Shown in pieces: positions 1 to 12,997 of a stretch of DNA of 64,000 nucleotides. Every line of letters begins with the position of its first letter. Position 1 is the stretch's first letter. Position numbers and translations under genes: made by a program. Below the pieces are notes generated by a model. That model had not been told where the DNA came from. It was given only the letters and a program-made list of their open reading frames with translations, and ran no database searches. The stretch comes from Monilinia fructicola (taxonomy: Eukaryota; Ascomycota; Leotiomycetes; Helotiales; Sclerotiniaceae): NCBI GenBank assembly GCA_008692225.1, contig VICG01000007.1, forward strand, positions 2,018,501 through 2,082,500. Reading direction: 5' to 3'.

Positions 1-912
1 CCTCACATCCACACACACGCGCATGCCTAATACCTTCTCTCCCCCGGATCCAGCCGCGTCTGTTCTCACATGCCCAAGCGCTCAAAGATAGTGTGGCTTC
101 GGCACATCTATGTATCTATCCATCCATCCATCCCAGCCTTCCCCCCATTTCTCCCCTCCATTTTCCTTCTGTAAATCTTCCATCTCTCCCCCATCCTTAT
201 GCATGCATGCATCCACCAATCCTCCATCCAATTCCCCATCCCTCCCTCCTTCCCCTATTGACCCAACCCCCCACAAACCAACCCCCCGCCCCACACCCAA
301 ATACCCAAATAAACAAGTAAAACAAGTAAAACAAGTAATCCTCCCTACCCTCCCAACCCTCCCAGCCCTCCCAGCCCTCCCCAAAAACAAGCCAAAATAT
401 CAAGAACCACTCCATCCCCACTCCATCCCCACTCCATCCCCATCCCCATCCCCATCCCAATCCCATATCCATCCCCATCCCCATCCCTCCAGATCCAGCC
501 CCCGTCCGAATAGCCATCAGATTTCCGACGCCAGAAGCTGCTGCTGCTGAAAACCCAAACCGAACCGAACCAAACCTAACAGAGCCAAGCCAAAGTAAGC
601 CAAGCCAAACCAAGCCAAACCAAACCAAGCCAAAGCAAATGGAAAAGATCATTAGTGTACCCACCCACACCTACAGCCCAACCATAATTTCCCCATGTAT
701 GTTGAGTCAAGACAAAGAAAAGGGCTTTTGAAGCTTCAAGGGCTTCAAAGGCTGCAAAAGTGATGGGAGAGGAAGAAAAGGAGGAAGGGGGAAGAAGAGA
801 ACTCAAAGAAAGTGGAATAGATATCTCTCCTTGTGATCGATCCCTAATGGTTAAATATCATCACCATCTTAATATCCACAGTATACGCTAACATTCTCTT
901 TATTCATCCTAC
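1..912. repeat. Low-complexity pyrimidine-rich spacer
   Basis: The plus strand is strongly C/T/A biased, with CATC/CCATC-type runs near 116-135 and 405-490 and degenerate AACC/AAGCC runs near 555-640. Open frames here are only repeat translations (Pro/Ser/His or Gly/Trp runs) and overlap on both strands. I see no gene. It is the 3' flank of the minus-strand gene that ends at 913. Confidence 0.7.
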
Positions 913-3622
913 TTAGTCCTCCCCAAACAAATTTCTCTTATGTCCATCCTTTCCCCCTTTCTTCCCACCCGGCGAACCTCCAACTTCATCTTTTCCATCA
1001 TCATTATATTTGGATTTGTAAATCCTATTCCCTTTGTTAGATGTACTCAATACTCTGCTTCAATCTACTATAATCACTCATCCGCCCCACCTATCTACCC
1101 CCCCCCCCCCAAAAGCGAAATGAAAAAAATAACATACCAACTGTTCCCCATCATACTAATCCCCTTACTCTCCGCCGCCCGATAAAACTTCGCACTCTTC
1201 TTCAAATTCTTCTTACATCCCACCCCCTGCGCATAACAGAAGCCCGCCTCGGCTAAAGCATCACCATCACCCCAAGCTATTCATATAAACATATTAGCAC
1301 CTCTCCTCGACGCACTACCTTAATTCTCTTCCAAGTACCAGAATTCCCAAGAACAAATATATAACTTACATCCAGCAATTTCAAAACATCTCAAAGCAAG
1401 AGTCTTATCCTGTTCAATACCCCAACCATTCATATGGCTCACGCCTAATTCATAAATGCTAAGCGCAAATTGAGCCTTTCTCGTCTTCCTCTCCAGTACA
1501 TCAACAGCCTTTCCATCCTTTGCTGTATCCTCATCATCCGCAACCTCGAGACTTGCCGAATCCGCAGCTTTTCTCAACCACGCGACCCCTTCTCTCTGAT
1601 TGGGTCGCATGCCCCAGCCATGTCTACATGCAAGAGCATAAAGAAGCATGCCTGTAGGATGATTCTGTCGGGCCGCGAGGCGTAAATGATAAGTAGATTT
1701 AGTTAAAGATCCTTCTTCGTGATATTCGATAGCTTTCGCAACATGTTCTTCTCCTGACATTTCTGCCGATGGAGCTAGTGAGTGTTGCGATCGAGCTTTT
1801 ATCGTAGCATTCGAAGAGGCGACGGATGGTGCATGTTTATCCTTCTTGACTCTATCTGGATGTAAGGTCGGTGGCGCATCGAATGGTCCTGGGTGAATAC
1901 TAGAATCTGTTAAGCTTCGTCCCCTTTCGGCTAACGTTGTGGGTTTTGGCGAGCCTTGCTCTTGCTCCAACGAAGGGCGTGTATGTGAGATATCGGGCTT
2001 GCAAGAAGTAGATGGTCGAGAAGGAGGTGACGGTGGAGGTCCACCTTCGATAGGCTGAGAACCAACGAAAGCAGGGGGCTGCTGTTCAAAGACAAATGGA
2101 GCTTGGGGTTGCCCTTCTTGGAAAATTGCTGACGTTCTCTGCAACATCTTGCCTCTCGGAAGAGAGAATTTCGAGTATAGATAAGAAGGGGCGCCTCCCT
2201 CACCAAGGAGATTGTGGTCCGGAAATCCTTCACTGTGCATGCTCACGGGGGTATGAGCAGTATCATCTGTAAGAATAAAGGAAGGTTGACTGTCAGAAGA
2301 TGCCTGTCGAGAGGGCGCCAACGGTTTGTCCTCGACGGGGTTGTTACTAGACCTGCTGATGGGTCGGGAGAAGTTGAATGCGGGTCTGGGGAGATGCATA
2401 TGATCCACCGAATATTCGGAGCTTACTGAAGGGGACGGTGGCACTGAAGGGATGATCGAAGGAGAATTAGGCGTACTGGACATGGCACTTGTTGACGACA
2501 TCTTGCGCTGTGGGGAATTGTGTGATAATGAATGATCATCATCTGAACTCTCCATCGAGATCGCAATCGATTTGGCACTAGGGGCTCTCTGCACAAATGG
2601 TGCACGTGGCGGTGCCAAAGCTCTCGGGCCATAGCCGCCGACGGCTAGAGAACCATCGGGTCCTTTGAGGGCCCTTTGGCGCATTGATTCCTGGCTGGGT
2701 CGAGACAAGGCATCGGAAGGGGATCGTCCAGGCCTGGGCGATCGTGGACCTCTATATGTGCCGTCTGAGGGGGATCTCCCCGGTCTTCCCATGCGTCCCT
2801 TCTGAGGATCGGAAGGAGAAACGTTCCGGCCTCAGCGATCGATTGTTGTGAGGGCCCGATGGCGAACGACCTGGTCGGGGTGATCGACCAGGTCCCCGAT
2901 TAGGAGCAGAAGGAGAGCGCTCGGGTCTAAGATGGTTGCGCCCCTGGTGCGGAGCTGATGGCGAACGAGACGGCTGTGGAGATGAACGTCCGCGATATGG
3001 TGCATCCGATGGTGATCTCCCCGGCCTCTGTCGAAGTTGTTGATGATCTTGATCGATCGATGTTGGCGAAAGATCCCTCCTAGCTCCAAATATACTCTGT
3101 TCTCTCGGACTGGGTGGTGGCCTCCTGCCTCGTGATCCCTCTTCCCTTTCCGGAATGATATCGAATACTGGAGTGTCTGGAACCTTTCCCACCTCAGGAT
3201 GTACCGAAACGGGTCTGAAGACAGGTGCGTCTACCTCTGTCCTCTGTTGTCCCGGACCCGCAGATGCACCAGGAGAATCAGCCGGCGAAAAACTGGGACA
3301 GAGGGGAATCGGTCACCCTTTCGGCAGACGCAGATCGGAGACTGCCAAGTCGATTTTGGCCGAGAGAATTCGCGATGGTGAGTGGTGGCAGACGACTGAT
3401 GCGCTTTCCTCCATTTGTACTTTCATTTAATTGCCTGGCCAAGAGACGACTTTGCGCTGCAAATGCATCCAAGGGTGAAAGTTCGGGTGGGATATCTCCA
3501 GCTACGTGTAAACGAGGCGACGGTAATGAGCGCAATGATGGGGATGGTAAGCCGTTACCGACCGTATTCATGTGTCCTTGTGACTGTGACCGTAGGTCAA
3601 TAAATTGAGGTCTGTTAGCCAT
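913..3622 (-). CDS. SKT5: SKT5/Chs4-like chitin synthase regulator with Sel1 repeats, two apparent frameshifts
   Basis: Members of this family bind and activate class IV chitin synthase (Chs3) at sites of wall growth. The start ATG at 3622 gives MANRPQFIDLRSQ; no other in-frame ATG lies just upstream. A long disordered N-terminal part contains about eight RPxRSPS units, then Sel1-type repeats follow (for example YALACRHGWGM, YELGVSHMNGWGI, AGFCYAQGVGC) and the characteristic KKSAKFYRAAESKG block. Introns are 1277-1369 and 1025-1137, both GTAAGT/GTATGT donors with CTAAT/CTAAC branch sites; the last exon reads IYKSKYNDDGK and ends NLFGED without a CaaX box. The reading frame shifts by one extra base near 3295-3297 and again near 2818-2820. 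With both removed the exons sum to 2,502 bases (833 residues). Family assignment is firm; exact orthology to yeast SKT5 is inferred. Confidence 0.85.
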
Positions 3623-5456
3623 ATCGGCGGTTTGTCGATGACTTTTCCTGTCCAAATGATTCTATCCTTCCCATGAGTTTGTAGATGATTTCCAGAAATT
3701 TGGTATTTTGTATTTGTATTTGTATTTTGTATTTTGTCTTGTGTCTTATGTCTTGTGTTTTATGATTATTGTGCGATGCTCTGGTTGAATATGGATGGAT
3801 GGTATTATTGATTTTGAGGAGAAGACGTTGTGGCTGCAGTAGGTATGATCGACGGGAACATCAAACGTTTTGAGAAGGTGTTAGTGAATGAGGAGGCGCA
3901 GTCAGTCAAACTTCTCTTGAATGTTCGGATTGGAGTTGCCAGATGTGGATTGATTTCGAATATGGATATGCGATAATGTAAGGAGATGGTAAGTGAGACG
4001 ATTTATGAGAAATAAAAGTTGAAAGATGAAAGAGTGAAGCCGTTAAAAAAAGAGGTTGAAAGTAACAAAATGGTATTGTATTGGTATCGAAATTGAATTG
4101 AATGGAACTGAAACTGAACTGAACTGAACTGAATTGGATTGAATTGACAGAATTGGTATATATTGAAAGAAAGAATGAGCTTTATGATTTGGTGTAAGGT
4201 AAAGTAAAATGAATGTAATTCGATTTAAAAAAATTATGAACTGAAAGACAGAAAGACAAAAAGACAAAAAGAAAGAATGAATGAATGAATGAAAGAATGA
4301 AAGGTTGAAAGATTGAATGATTGAACGATCGATTGAATGGTTAAATGAATGAATGAATGAATGGATGGATGGATGGATGGATGGATGTATAGTTGAATGA
4401 ATAAATGAATGAATGAATAAAGGAATAAAGGAATGAATGAATGAATGAATGGATCGATGGATGCTTGCTTGCTTGCTTGCTTGTTGGAATCTTTAATTGA
4501 TCGAGTTGAAGATATCCAGCGAAATGTTGATGTTGCAGAAGAGATAATTATGAGAATGAAGTACGAACACTCCAGTATTGTAATAATTGTTTCTTACAGC
4601 AATTTCGAACAAGCAGCATCATTTGCAGTATTCTCTGCAGTTAATGATTTGTGTGTGTATGTGTGTGTGTGTGTGTGTATTTGTTTCTTTCTTTCTCGGT
4701 TTCTTCTTCTTCTTCTTCTTGTAATTCCTATCTTATCCTGTCCTGTTCTGTCCTGTTCTGTCCTGTCCTATCCTATCCTATCCTATCCTATCCTCTCCTC
4801 TCCTACCCCCAATATGTTGTGATCCCCGAGATGCAGGAAAGATTTAGCAGAAACGATGGATGGATGGGATTACTGCAAAGGTTGTATTGTGGAGTTGTTG
4901 CCCCTTGATGAAGAAGACTTTGATGATATGGGGAAAATGTAAATAAAGAACCAAATAAAAAAAGAATCCAGTCCCCAAATCCCCAAATCCAAACATCCAC
5001 GAAATCAGTAGCAGTAAGTAATCTACATCAAAGAAGAAGGATGACCAAAATCAAGAACAAAATAATTCTCAGTTCTCTCGTATGCAAGATAGCTGAGTCT
5101 CAACGAGGAGAATAAATTGAGTGATTGATCTGATGATGGTTAGAACATAATAGACGAGTAAACAGATGGACAAATAAACAAATAGATAGATAAATAAATA
5201 AATAAATGAATAAATAATCATTAATCCTAAATAGAGTGAAAAGAAGTAGATAATATGAGAAAGTAGTGCAGTGTAGTTCGTATACTTGGTACATGGTATG
5301 GTTGACTTACCTAGTAGTATTGGATGGGATTGGCCAGACCATTCATCCATAGTACTTGGCATGGGAATCTCCCAGGTTGTATTTATCATCAAATGAATGA
5401 ATGAATGAGTGAGTGAATGAATGAATGAATGAATAGATAGATAAAAAAAAGATAAA

Positions 5457-5487
<31 letters not shown>

Positions 5488-5560
5488 AAATAGAAAAGAA
5501 TAAAAGGGTAAAGGGGATAAAGAGAATCATAACAATCATAACAATCATAACAATAATATT
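3623..5560. repeat. Upstream spacer with many microsatellites
   Basis: No gene seen. It holds TATTTGTATTT runs (3700-3760), ACTGA repeats (4098-4135), a long GAAT/GGAT tetranucleotide region (4262-4470), a GT run (4650-4680), CCTGT/CCTAT pentanucleotides (4735-4803) and AAAT/GAAT runs (5175-5215, 5392-5495). The first several hundred bases should contain the promoter of the SKT5-like gene; no TATA box stands out. Confidence 0.65.
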
Positions 5561-5855
5561 AAGATAATCAATCCATGGATACGAGTGACATACATCTAAT
5601 GATTCAAATCATCAAGTAAGAGCCCCCTTCTCTTTTCAGCGGCACATCTTCATCATCTAGACCAGCCAAGAACATGAGTGAAAAGTAACCAACGGGAATA
5701 CCCTCCTTTAGGTATTTATATGCGTTGATGCATACTCGAGTATTTGATGATATACTAGGTACGGGTGATTATAATTACATATTAGAAGTATAATTGATTA
5801 AATTACTATAGAAGAAGATGGAAATGAAAATAAAAAAAAAAAATTAATAAAAATT

Positions 5856-6080
5856 ATAAATATATTATAATAATAGTTATAATAATAGTTATAATAATAG
5901 TTATAATAATAGTTATTAATAATAGTTTATAATAATAGTTATAATAATAGTTATAATAATAGTTATAATAATAATAATATAATAATAATAATAATAATAA
6001 TTAAGATAATAATTAAGATAAGAGTTATAATAATAGTTATAATTATTATAATTATAATAATTATAATAATATAAAAGCAT
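5856..6080. repeat. TAATAATAGT-type A/T minisatellite
   Basis: A unit close to TTATAATAATAG is repeated many times with small length changes, then grades into TAA trinucleotides. The only open frames are Ile-rich translations of the repeat. Confidence 0.85.
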
Positions 6081-8290
6081 CGCTTATAATAATAAGAGAA
6101 AAAGAAGAAAGCTAGTATTAGGAGAATTATATCCATATACTCGAGTACTAGGTAGTCATTCATCATTCATCCATTATTCATCCATCATTCATCCACTATC
6201 CATCAACCTATTACTCTACTTACTATAACCTTAATCAACATCGGAAGTCTACTGTCCTGCACTCTGTACGGAGTACATATTAAAAGATCCACCTCATCTA
6301 CCCGCCGATACATTAAAAAGCTAATAATGAACGACCGGAACAGAGGAACAGAGGAACTAAGGGACAAGGGAGGAAGTGATACTAATAATAAAACACACCG
6401 GTACGGTACTAATAATATTTATTGTACTCGAGTATTCCGAGGACCTACAGAGTACATGCATCCACGTCCTTTGTATACATACATGAAACCCAGATACCGA
6501 TATACTTGACACGCACACACACACACACACATATATACTCCGGATATCACACATAAACAAACACACCATAACTTCTACGGAATATCCAAAGTACAAATGC
6601 TGACGGCTAGCTAGCGAGGTACCTAATCGATGATGAACGGAATTTATCAGAATCCATCGACTACAGTATCCATGGATCCATATACAATCACCGCAAATCC
6701 CAATGATAGAAGGTAAATCATCCATTCCACTCCCTCTGATTCGCCAATTCCTTCTTCCTTCCACGTCTAGATTATCTTGTCTGCTTGCTCGCTCGCTCGC
6801 TCGCTCGCTACCACTTTTTCTCTGGGGGGACTGTACCTAGGTACCCGACATGCATATCCATCCATACCGTAAGTAGACTTATTACTCTACATCGAGGGAC
6901 CGGTATGAGATTGTTGGGCGTGGGATATCATCTATCTGGTAATGACAGAGTAGTACCTAGTATACGCAAAGTAGGTACAGTACTTGCAAGTTATCCATAG
7001 GTAGATAATCATCCACGGTTCCCATGGGTGGAGTCGATACCTACTACTTTATTCTATACCTGCACGTACCTACCTGCACATATATCTATCTGCATATGTG
7101 CTTACAGGACAGTGCCTGTCGGTACCTGCCCTTGTACCTGCATTTGCCATACTGTAGACAATATAATTTAAATGCAACACCCGATGCATCCAATGCACAC
7201 CATATACAATAACCACCCTACACTTATACTGTATACTCATACAATCCATCCACCCATCACACAACACACAACACACAACACACATCAAACCCCCAACAAA
7301 CTCCCGCCATCCCTATTCCCATCCCCTTGCGTTTCCTGACTAAGCACCCAACCTTCCGCATCCATCATTTACGGAGTACATCAATCAATCACCCACCTAC
7401 CCTACCCTACCAGGATCATCCAACGCCACAGGGGTAAATTAAACGAGTTACTTACTATAGCTATAGTCCAGCTGCGCGGTATCTATAGCTAGGTAGTTAG
7501 TTACCTAGGTAGCTAGCTACTCGAGAAGTATTTGTTAATTATGATCCAATAGGTATGTAGATACTAGGTATGCTCAAGCTGTATATATATATATATCCAT
7601 ACTTAAACCCTATATATATACTCACATACAACTATCTACACCTACAAATCCCAATCCCAAACCAAAGCTCACCCGGGCACCTACCTACCTGCACCCCAAC
7701 AACGATAATCCTCCACCACCTCCAAACCTCAACCTCATCCTCAACCTCAAACCCCCAACTTACGAACGAGCTAATAGAGAAAAATCACTCATCGACCCCA
7801 ACTCCCTCCCTCTCCCTCCCATCCACCTCGTATCCATCCCCCCATCCATGTATCCATTTAATGATCAACTCCCTCGCCTTCCTATTCCCATTCCCATTCC
7901 CATTCCCATACCCATACCCGTCGAGTGCTATTCCTCTTCCTCTCCCCGTTCCTCTCCCCGTTCCTCGCATATCTCTCATATTCACCCAGTACACGAATTC
8001 ACACAACGTAACTCCCATCTCCATCCATCCATCCATCCATCCATCCATCCATCCATCCCCATCCCCATCCCCATCCAGCACCCACAACCCCATCAACAAA
8101 GCCAGCTCTACAGTACGCATCCATCTAACCCACCCACCGACCCAGCAGCCACCCCCAACAACCCAATCCCACGCAACGAAATAAACTCGCGCCCTCCCTC
8201 GCACCCTCTAGATCAGATGATAAAAGTAATACATGCATGCGTTTCCCTCCTTTTGTCTATTGATCTTGCTCTTCCTCTTCCGAGGCGTTC
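6081..8290. other. Gene-free spacer rich in short palindromes
   Basis: No coding region supported. It contains a CA run (6511-6532), a CGCT run (6788-6808), an AT run near 7581, CCATTCC/ATCC runs (7880-8075), and repeated short motifs ACTCGAGT, ACCTAGGT, ATCCATGGAT and ACGGAGTA that also occur in other spacers of the window. Confidence 0.6.
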
Positions 8291-8330
8291 TAATTTATAT
8301 TAATTTATAAATTATTAGTTTAACGTATGA

Positions 8331-8440
8331 AATTATTAGGAAGTTATTAGGAAATTATTAGGAAATTATTAGGAAATTATTTTAGGAAATTATTAGGAAA
8401 TTATTAGGAAATTACTAGGAAATTATTATAAGATTATTAT
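8331..8440. repeat. 11-bp minisatellite at the edge of the A/T block
   Basis: About eight head-to-tail copies of GAAATTATTAG, one with an inserted TTT (near 8380) and later copies diverging (ACTAG, ATTATAAG). It is followed by an ATAAT run (8455-8515). It sits exactly where normal-composition DNA changes to the A/T-saturated block. Confidence 0.85.
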
Positions 8441-10824
8441 AAGATTACTATTAATAAAATATAATATAATATAATATAATATAATATAATATATAATATA
8501 ATATAATATAATAATTAAGCTCTTTATATAATATACCTTCTTATATCTTAAAGGTCTTTTAGAAAATTAATTAATAAAAGATTTATAAATATAATAATAT
8601 TAAATTTTAAGATTGTATATTTTATATAATCCTAAAGTATATTATAAAAATAAATTTTTTAAAATAAATTTATTTAAATACTAATTATAATATTAAAAAG
8701 TATATTTAATTATTATATATAAATCGAATAACGTTTTATAAATTATAAAAAATATATTTTTTCTTATTTAAATAAGATTTTTTAATAGTATAAAACTTTA
8801 AATAACTAAAAAAATCTTAATTCTTTATAAAGATTTAAAAAATTATATTAAATACAATATATTTAAAATAAATAATTTAAAAAGTATTTATTAAAAATAG
8901 CTTATTATAATCTATTAAAGATAATTTAAGATAATAACAAATATAAATAAATAAATTATAATGAATTTTTTAAAAAAAATATTATATATTATTAAAATTA
9001 ATAATAAAATAATAAAATAAGTATAATATTTTCAAAAGTATATAATTTACTAAGAGAATTTAAAATTTTATATAATAATAAATATAAATAAATAAATTAT
9101 AATAACAATTGTTTTTATAAAAATATTATATATTATTAAAATTAATTATAAAAATAATAAAAAGATCTATTTAATATCTTATTGATAAATTAAGAAATAT
9201 AAGATTTTAAAGATTTTTATTTTATTCTTCGATATTTTTATTTTTATTTTTATTTTTAAAAGATATTATAGTTTAATTTTTATATTAAATCTGAAAAATA
9301 AAAATAAATAAAAAAGTATTATATTAGAATAATATTAATAAATAGAGATTTAAATAAAATGAATATTTTAAAAAAAATAATATTAAAATAGGTTTTAATT
9401 AAAAAAAACTTATTTTTAATTAAATTTGATTAATTATTTATAATTTAAAATAAATAATTTGAAAAATTAAAATAAAATAAAAATAGAAAATATAAAATTA
9501 TATATTATCTTATATATTATATTATATAAGAATAATTTATTTTAATTAATATTATATAATTTATTATATATAAATTTTATAATTTAGATTTTATAGTTGT
9601 AATTTTAGATTTTCTATAATAATTAATATATAAAAAAATAATTAATAAAAATAGTATTAATATTAAGAAATAAATCCTTTTAATTTTTAATCTTTAAAAG
9701 CTTAAGTTTTTTTAATTATTAAGCGAGTTAGATTATTAGTTAATTTAAGTAACTATACTTAAAGCTTATTTTATAAAGCTTATAAATAATATTTATTTAT
9801 TTCTCAATAATTAAAAGTTTAATAAATTTAAAAATTATATATTTAAAAAGTATATAACTTAAAGAATATAATTATTTACTTTAATATTATTTTATATATT
9901 ATATTAACTTATAATATTAATATAATATAACTTACTATATACTTTTATTAAAATTTCTATATTCTCGTATAAACGTTACGTAGTTTTTCTAGACTAATTA
10001 GCTTTTAGTTAATAAAACGTTTTAGAATATATAACTTATAGATAAAAATAAAGAGTAAATTATAAAAAAATAAGAAAAGTTTATTTTTTTTTTAATTATA
10101 TAAAAAATATTTATTTTTTAAAAAAAGATCGTTCTTATTATATATAGAAATAAATTAAGATTATTATTGTAAAATTTAAAAAAATACTATAAATTTAATT
10201 TAAAACTAAATTTAGAGTATTTAGTTTTTAATATTAGTATTGTTTTTTATATACTAATCGCTATAGAAAATTAATTATTTAAATTATAAATTTTTATTAA
10301 AAACAATTATAAAATTCTCTATTTAAAAAAACTTATATATAATAAGTTTCTATAAAAATAATTTTAAATATATAATTCTTTATATAATATAATATATAAT
10401 AATAATATTCTTTTATTTAAATTTGAGCTTTTATTTTTAAATTATTTAAGATTTTTAATAATTATTGAAATTAAATTCAAAATAAGTTTTTTTTAATTAA
10501 AAACTCCTTTTCTCTTATTTTTTTATATTTATTTTATTAAGATGTATATTTATTAATATTATTATAAATATAATACTTTTTCTAATTATCTTATCTTTTT
10601 TAAATATTTTTTATTTTTTATTCTTTAAATTTTATATAAAAACTAAAAATATAGGTATTAAACTATAAATAATAAAAATATTTAAAAACAAAATATAATT
10701 TTTTAAAATTATAACGATCGATACGAAAGGAGTCGATAATAGAGCTAATACTCTTAGCGTGTCGACAAGAGCGGCTAGAATAACATTAGCTATAAGTAGA
10801 TAGCGTTAGTTAGTTTAGTGAAGA

Positions 10825-11110
10825 TTAGCTTTTACTATATAATATACGTTTCCTATTAAAAATCTTATATTCTTTATTTTATAAATAAAATATTAAATAA
10901 ATTTTTTTATTATTGTATTAGTAATAATTTTAATAATATATAATATTTTTCATTTGGAAAATTATAGTTAGCTTTTATTATAATATACGTTTCCTATTAA
11001 AAATCTTATGTTCTTTATTTTATTAATAAAAATATTAAATAAATCATCTTATTATTATATTAGTAATAATTTTAATAATATATAATTTTTTTTTATTTAA
11101 GAAATTATTA
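10825..11110. repeat. 143-bp tandem duplication inside the A/T block
   Basis: The segment beginning TTAGCTTTTA at 10,825 recurs at 10,968. Both copies contain AATATACGTTTCCTATTAAA, a TTCTTTATTTTAT stretch and TTAGTAATAATTTTAATAAT in the same order. Copies differ by a few substitutions and small A/T indels, so the duplication is old or has mutated since. Confidence 0.75.
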
Positions 11111-12482
11111 TTATAATTTATTTATCTTAATTTATTATTAAATAAAGTTTAAGATTATTTTAATAATTACTTAATTTATAATTATTTATTTTTAAAAAAA
11201 TTAAAATATATAGAATATAGAAATATATACTTAGGCATATTTTGAAAAAAGATAAAAGCGAATATAAAACTTATAATTATCTAATGAAATTTTAATAAAA
11301 TTTTATATAATTTATATATATATATTAAATTTAGTATTTAAATATCTTTTTATAAAGTTTTTATATTAGAAAAAATATTTTTAAAAGAATAATAATATTA
11401 TAAAATTAATAATTTTTAGAAATTTAAGAATTGATTAATATATTAATTTAAAACTTAATAATATATAAATTTGAAAAAACAGAACTATAAAAAAATAATA
11501 CAAACTTTAAAGTTTTATTAAATATTCTTAAAATTTGATATTACTTATTACACTAATATATATATTAAAATAAAAGATAAAAAATTTCAATTTTTAATAA
11601 AAAAATATATTTATATAATCTAAATTAATAGATTTACCTTTTTGAAACTTGTAGATTTTCTTATATATTTAATTTTATTAATATATATTTTAAATATTAA
11701 TAAGATATTAAAATTCTAAAGTAAGCTATTTAAAATTTAGCTTTTATTTTATTATTTAATAAAATTTAATAAATTTAATTATAATGTTTATTATACTATT
11801 TAATATTTATATAAATCTTTATTTTTTTTATTAAATTTTTAATATTCAAATATTTTATTATACTATTATTCATTTAATACTAAACTTTATAATATAAAGT
11901 TTTTATAGTAAAACAAAAGTATTTGGTCTATAATATTTTATAAATTCTATTAAATAATATTAAGATTCTATTATATAATTATAAGTTATATTTCTATATA
12001 TATCTTTTTTTTAAAATCCGCCTAAGTATAGTATAAAAAGCTCGATTATATATTAAGAAAAAATATTTCCCTAATAATAATTATATATCTTTTAATAATA
12101 TTAAACTTTAAGGGATTAGAAAAACTTAAATTTTCAATAGAGTATTTAAAACTTTATTAAATATAAATCTATTAATAATTAAAAATTAGAAATTGTTTTA
12201 TAAAGATATTTGTAATATAATAAATTAAATATATTTAATTAAAGAAATAAGATATAATATAGAATTTAATCTAAAATATTAATAAAGAAATAAATAAAAC
12301 GTTTATTATAAAAGAAAGAAAAATTATTCTTTTTTTATTATATAAAATATAACATTTTTTTAATTAATCTTTATTACTATTCTTATATATATAAATAAAG
12401 TAAAATTTAAAAATAATAATATAATTTTAAGAATATTAAATTTAAATAATCAAATTTTTCTAAATTAATATTTTTTTTAGTA

Positions 12483-12997
12483 AGAGTTATAGTTATAGCT
12501 TATTGTACACCTTACGTTTTTATATTAAAAACCTCTATTTTTTCAACTTTTAATATCCTTGATAAATTATTAAATAATATAAAATTTTTTATAAATTTTT
12601 AAACAAATATATAAAGAATTATTAAAAATTTTATAGAAATAAGCTAATTTTTTTTATGATTTTTTTTGATAAAATATTGATTCTATAAAATTAAATAATA
12701 TATAAAATTCTTAAAAAAATCGCTTATTTTATATGTGAGAAAAGCATTACATATAAGATTTTTTGAAAAATTTCAATTTCAAAAAAGCATAACTTTTTAA
12801 ATAAAATTAATAAAAATAAACGATTTTATATTTTGTATTTTATTAATCTTAAAATATGATTGATAAAAGTTTTAGAAAAATACATAGATAATTATAAAAG
12901 TTATTAAAGTTTTTAATTTATATGAGAAAACATGAATTTTGTAGGGATTTTATTTACGAAAAACACAAGGTGTGCGATAAGCTATAATCGCAACTCT
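12483..12997. mobile_element. Non-autonomous inverted-repeat element (MITE-like, TA target duplication)
   Basis: The left end at 12,483 and the reverse complement of the right end at 12,997 align without gaps for about 40 bases, sharing the cores TTATAGCTTAT and ACACCTT. Within the aligned part all differences are transitions (A/G or C/T). Both ends are flanked by TA (12,481-12,482 and 12,998-12,999), the target duplication expected of Tc1/mariner-type transposition. The 515-bp interior has no open frame. I infer a MITE or deleted mariner-like element later mutated by RIP; the parent transposon is not in the window. Confidence 0.7.

Noticed and set aside
93..670. Overlapping open frames of 75-157 codons on both strands
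   Set aside because: They translate CATC/CCAA-type simple repeats (Ser/Pro/His or Gly/Trp/Leu runs) and show no domain or splice structure.
3240..3320. A short intron instead of a frameshift near 3300 in the SKT5-like gene
   Set aside because: GTGACC to ACAG would be 74 bases with a poor donor, and the resulting join gives an immediate stop; a one-base shift gives conserved sequence and whole-codon total length.
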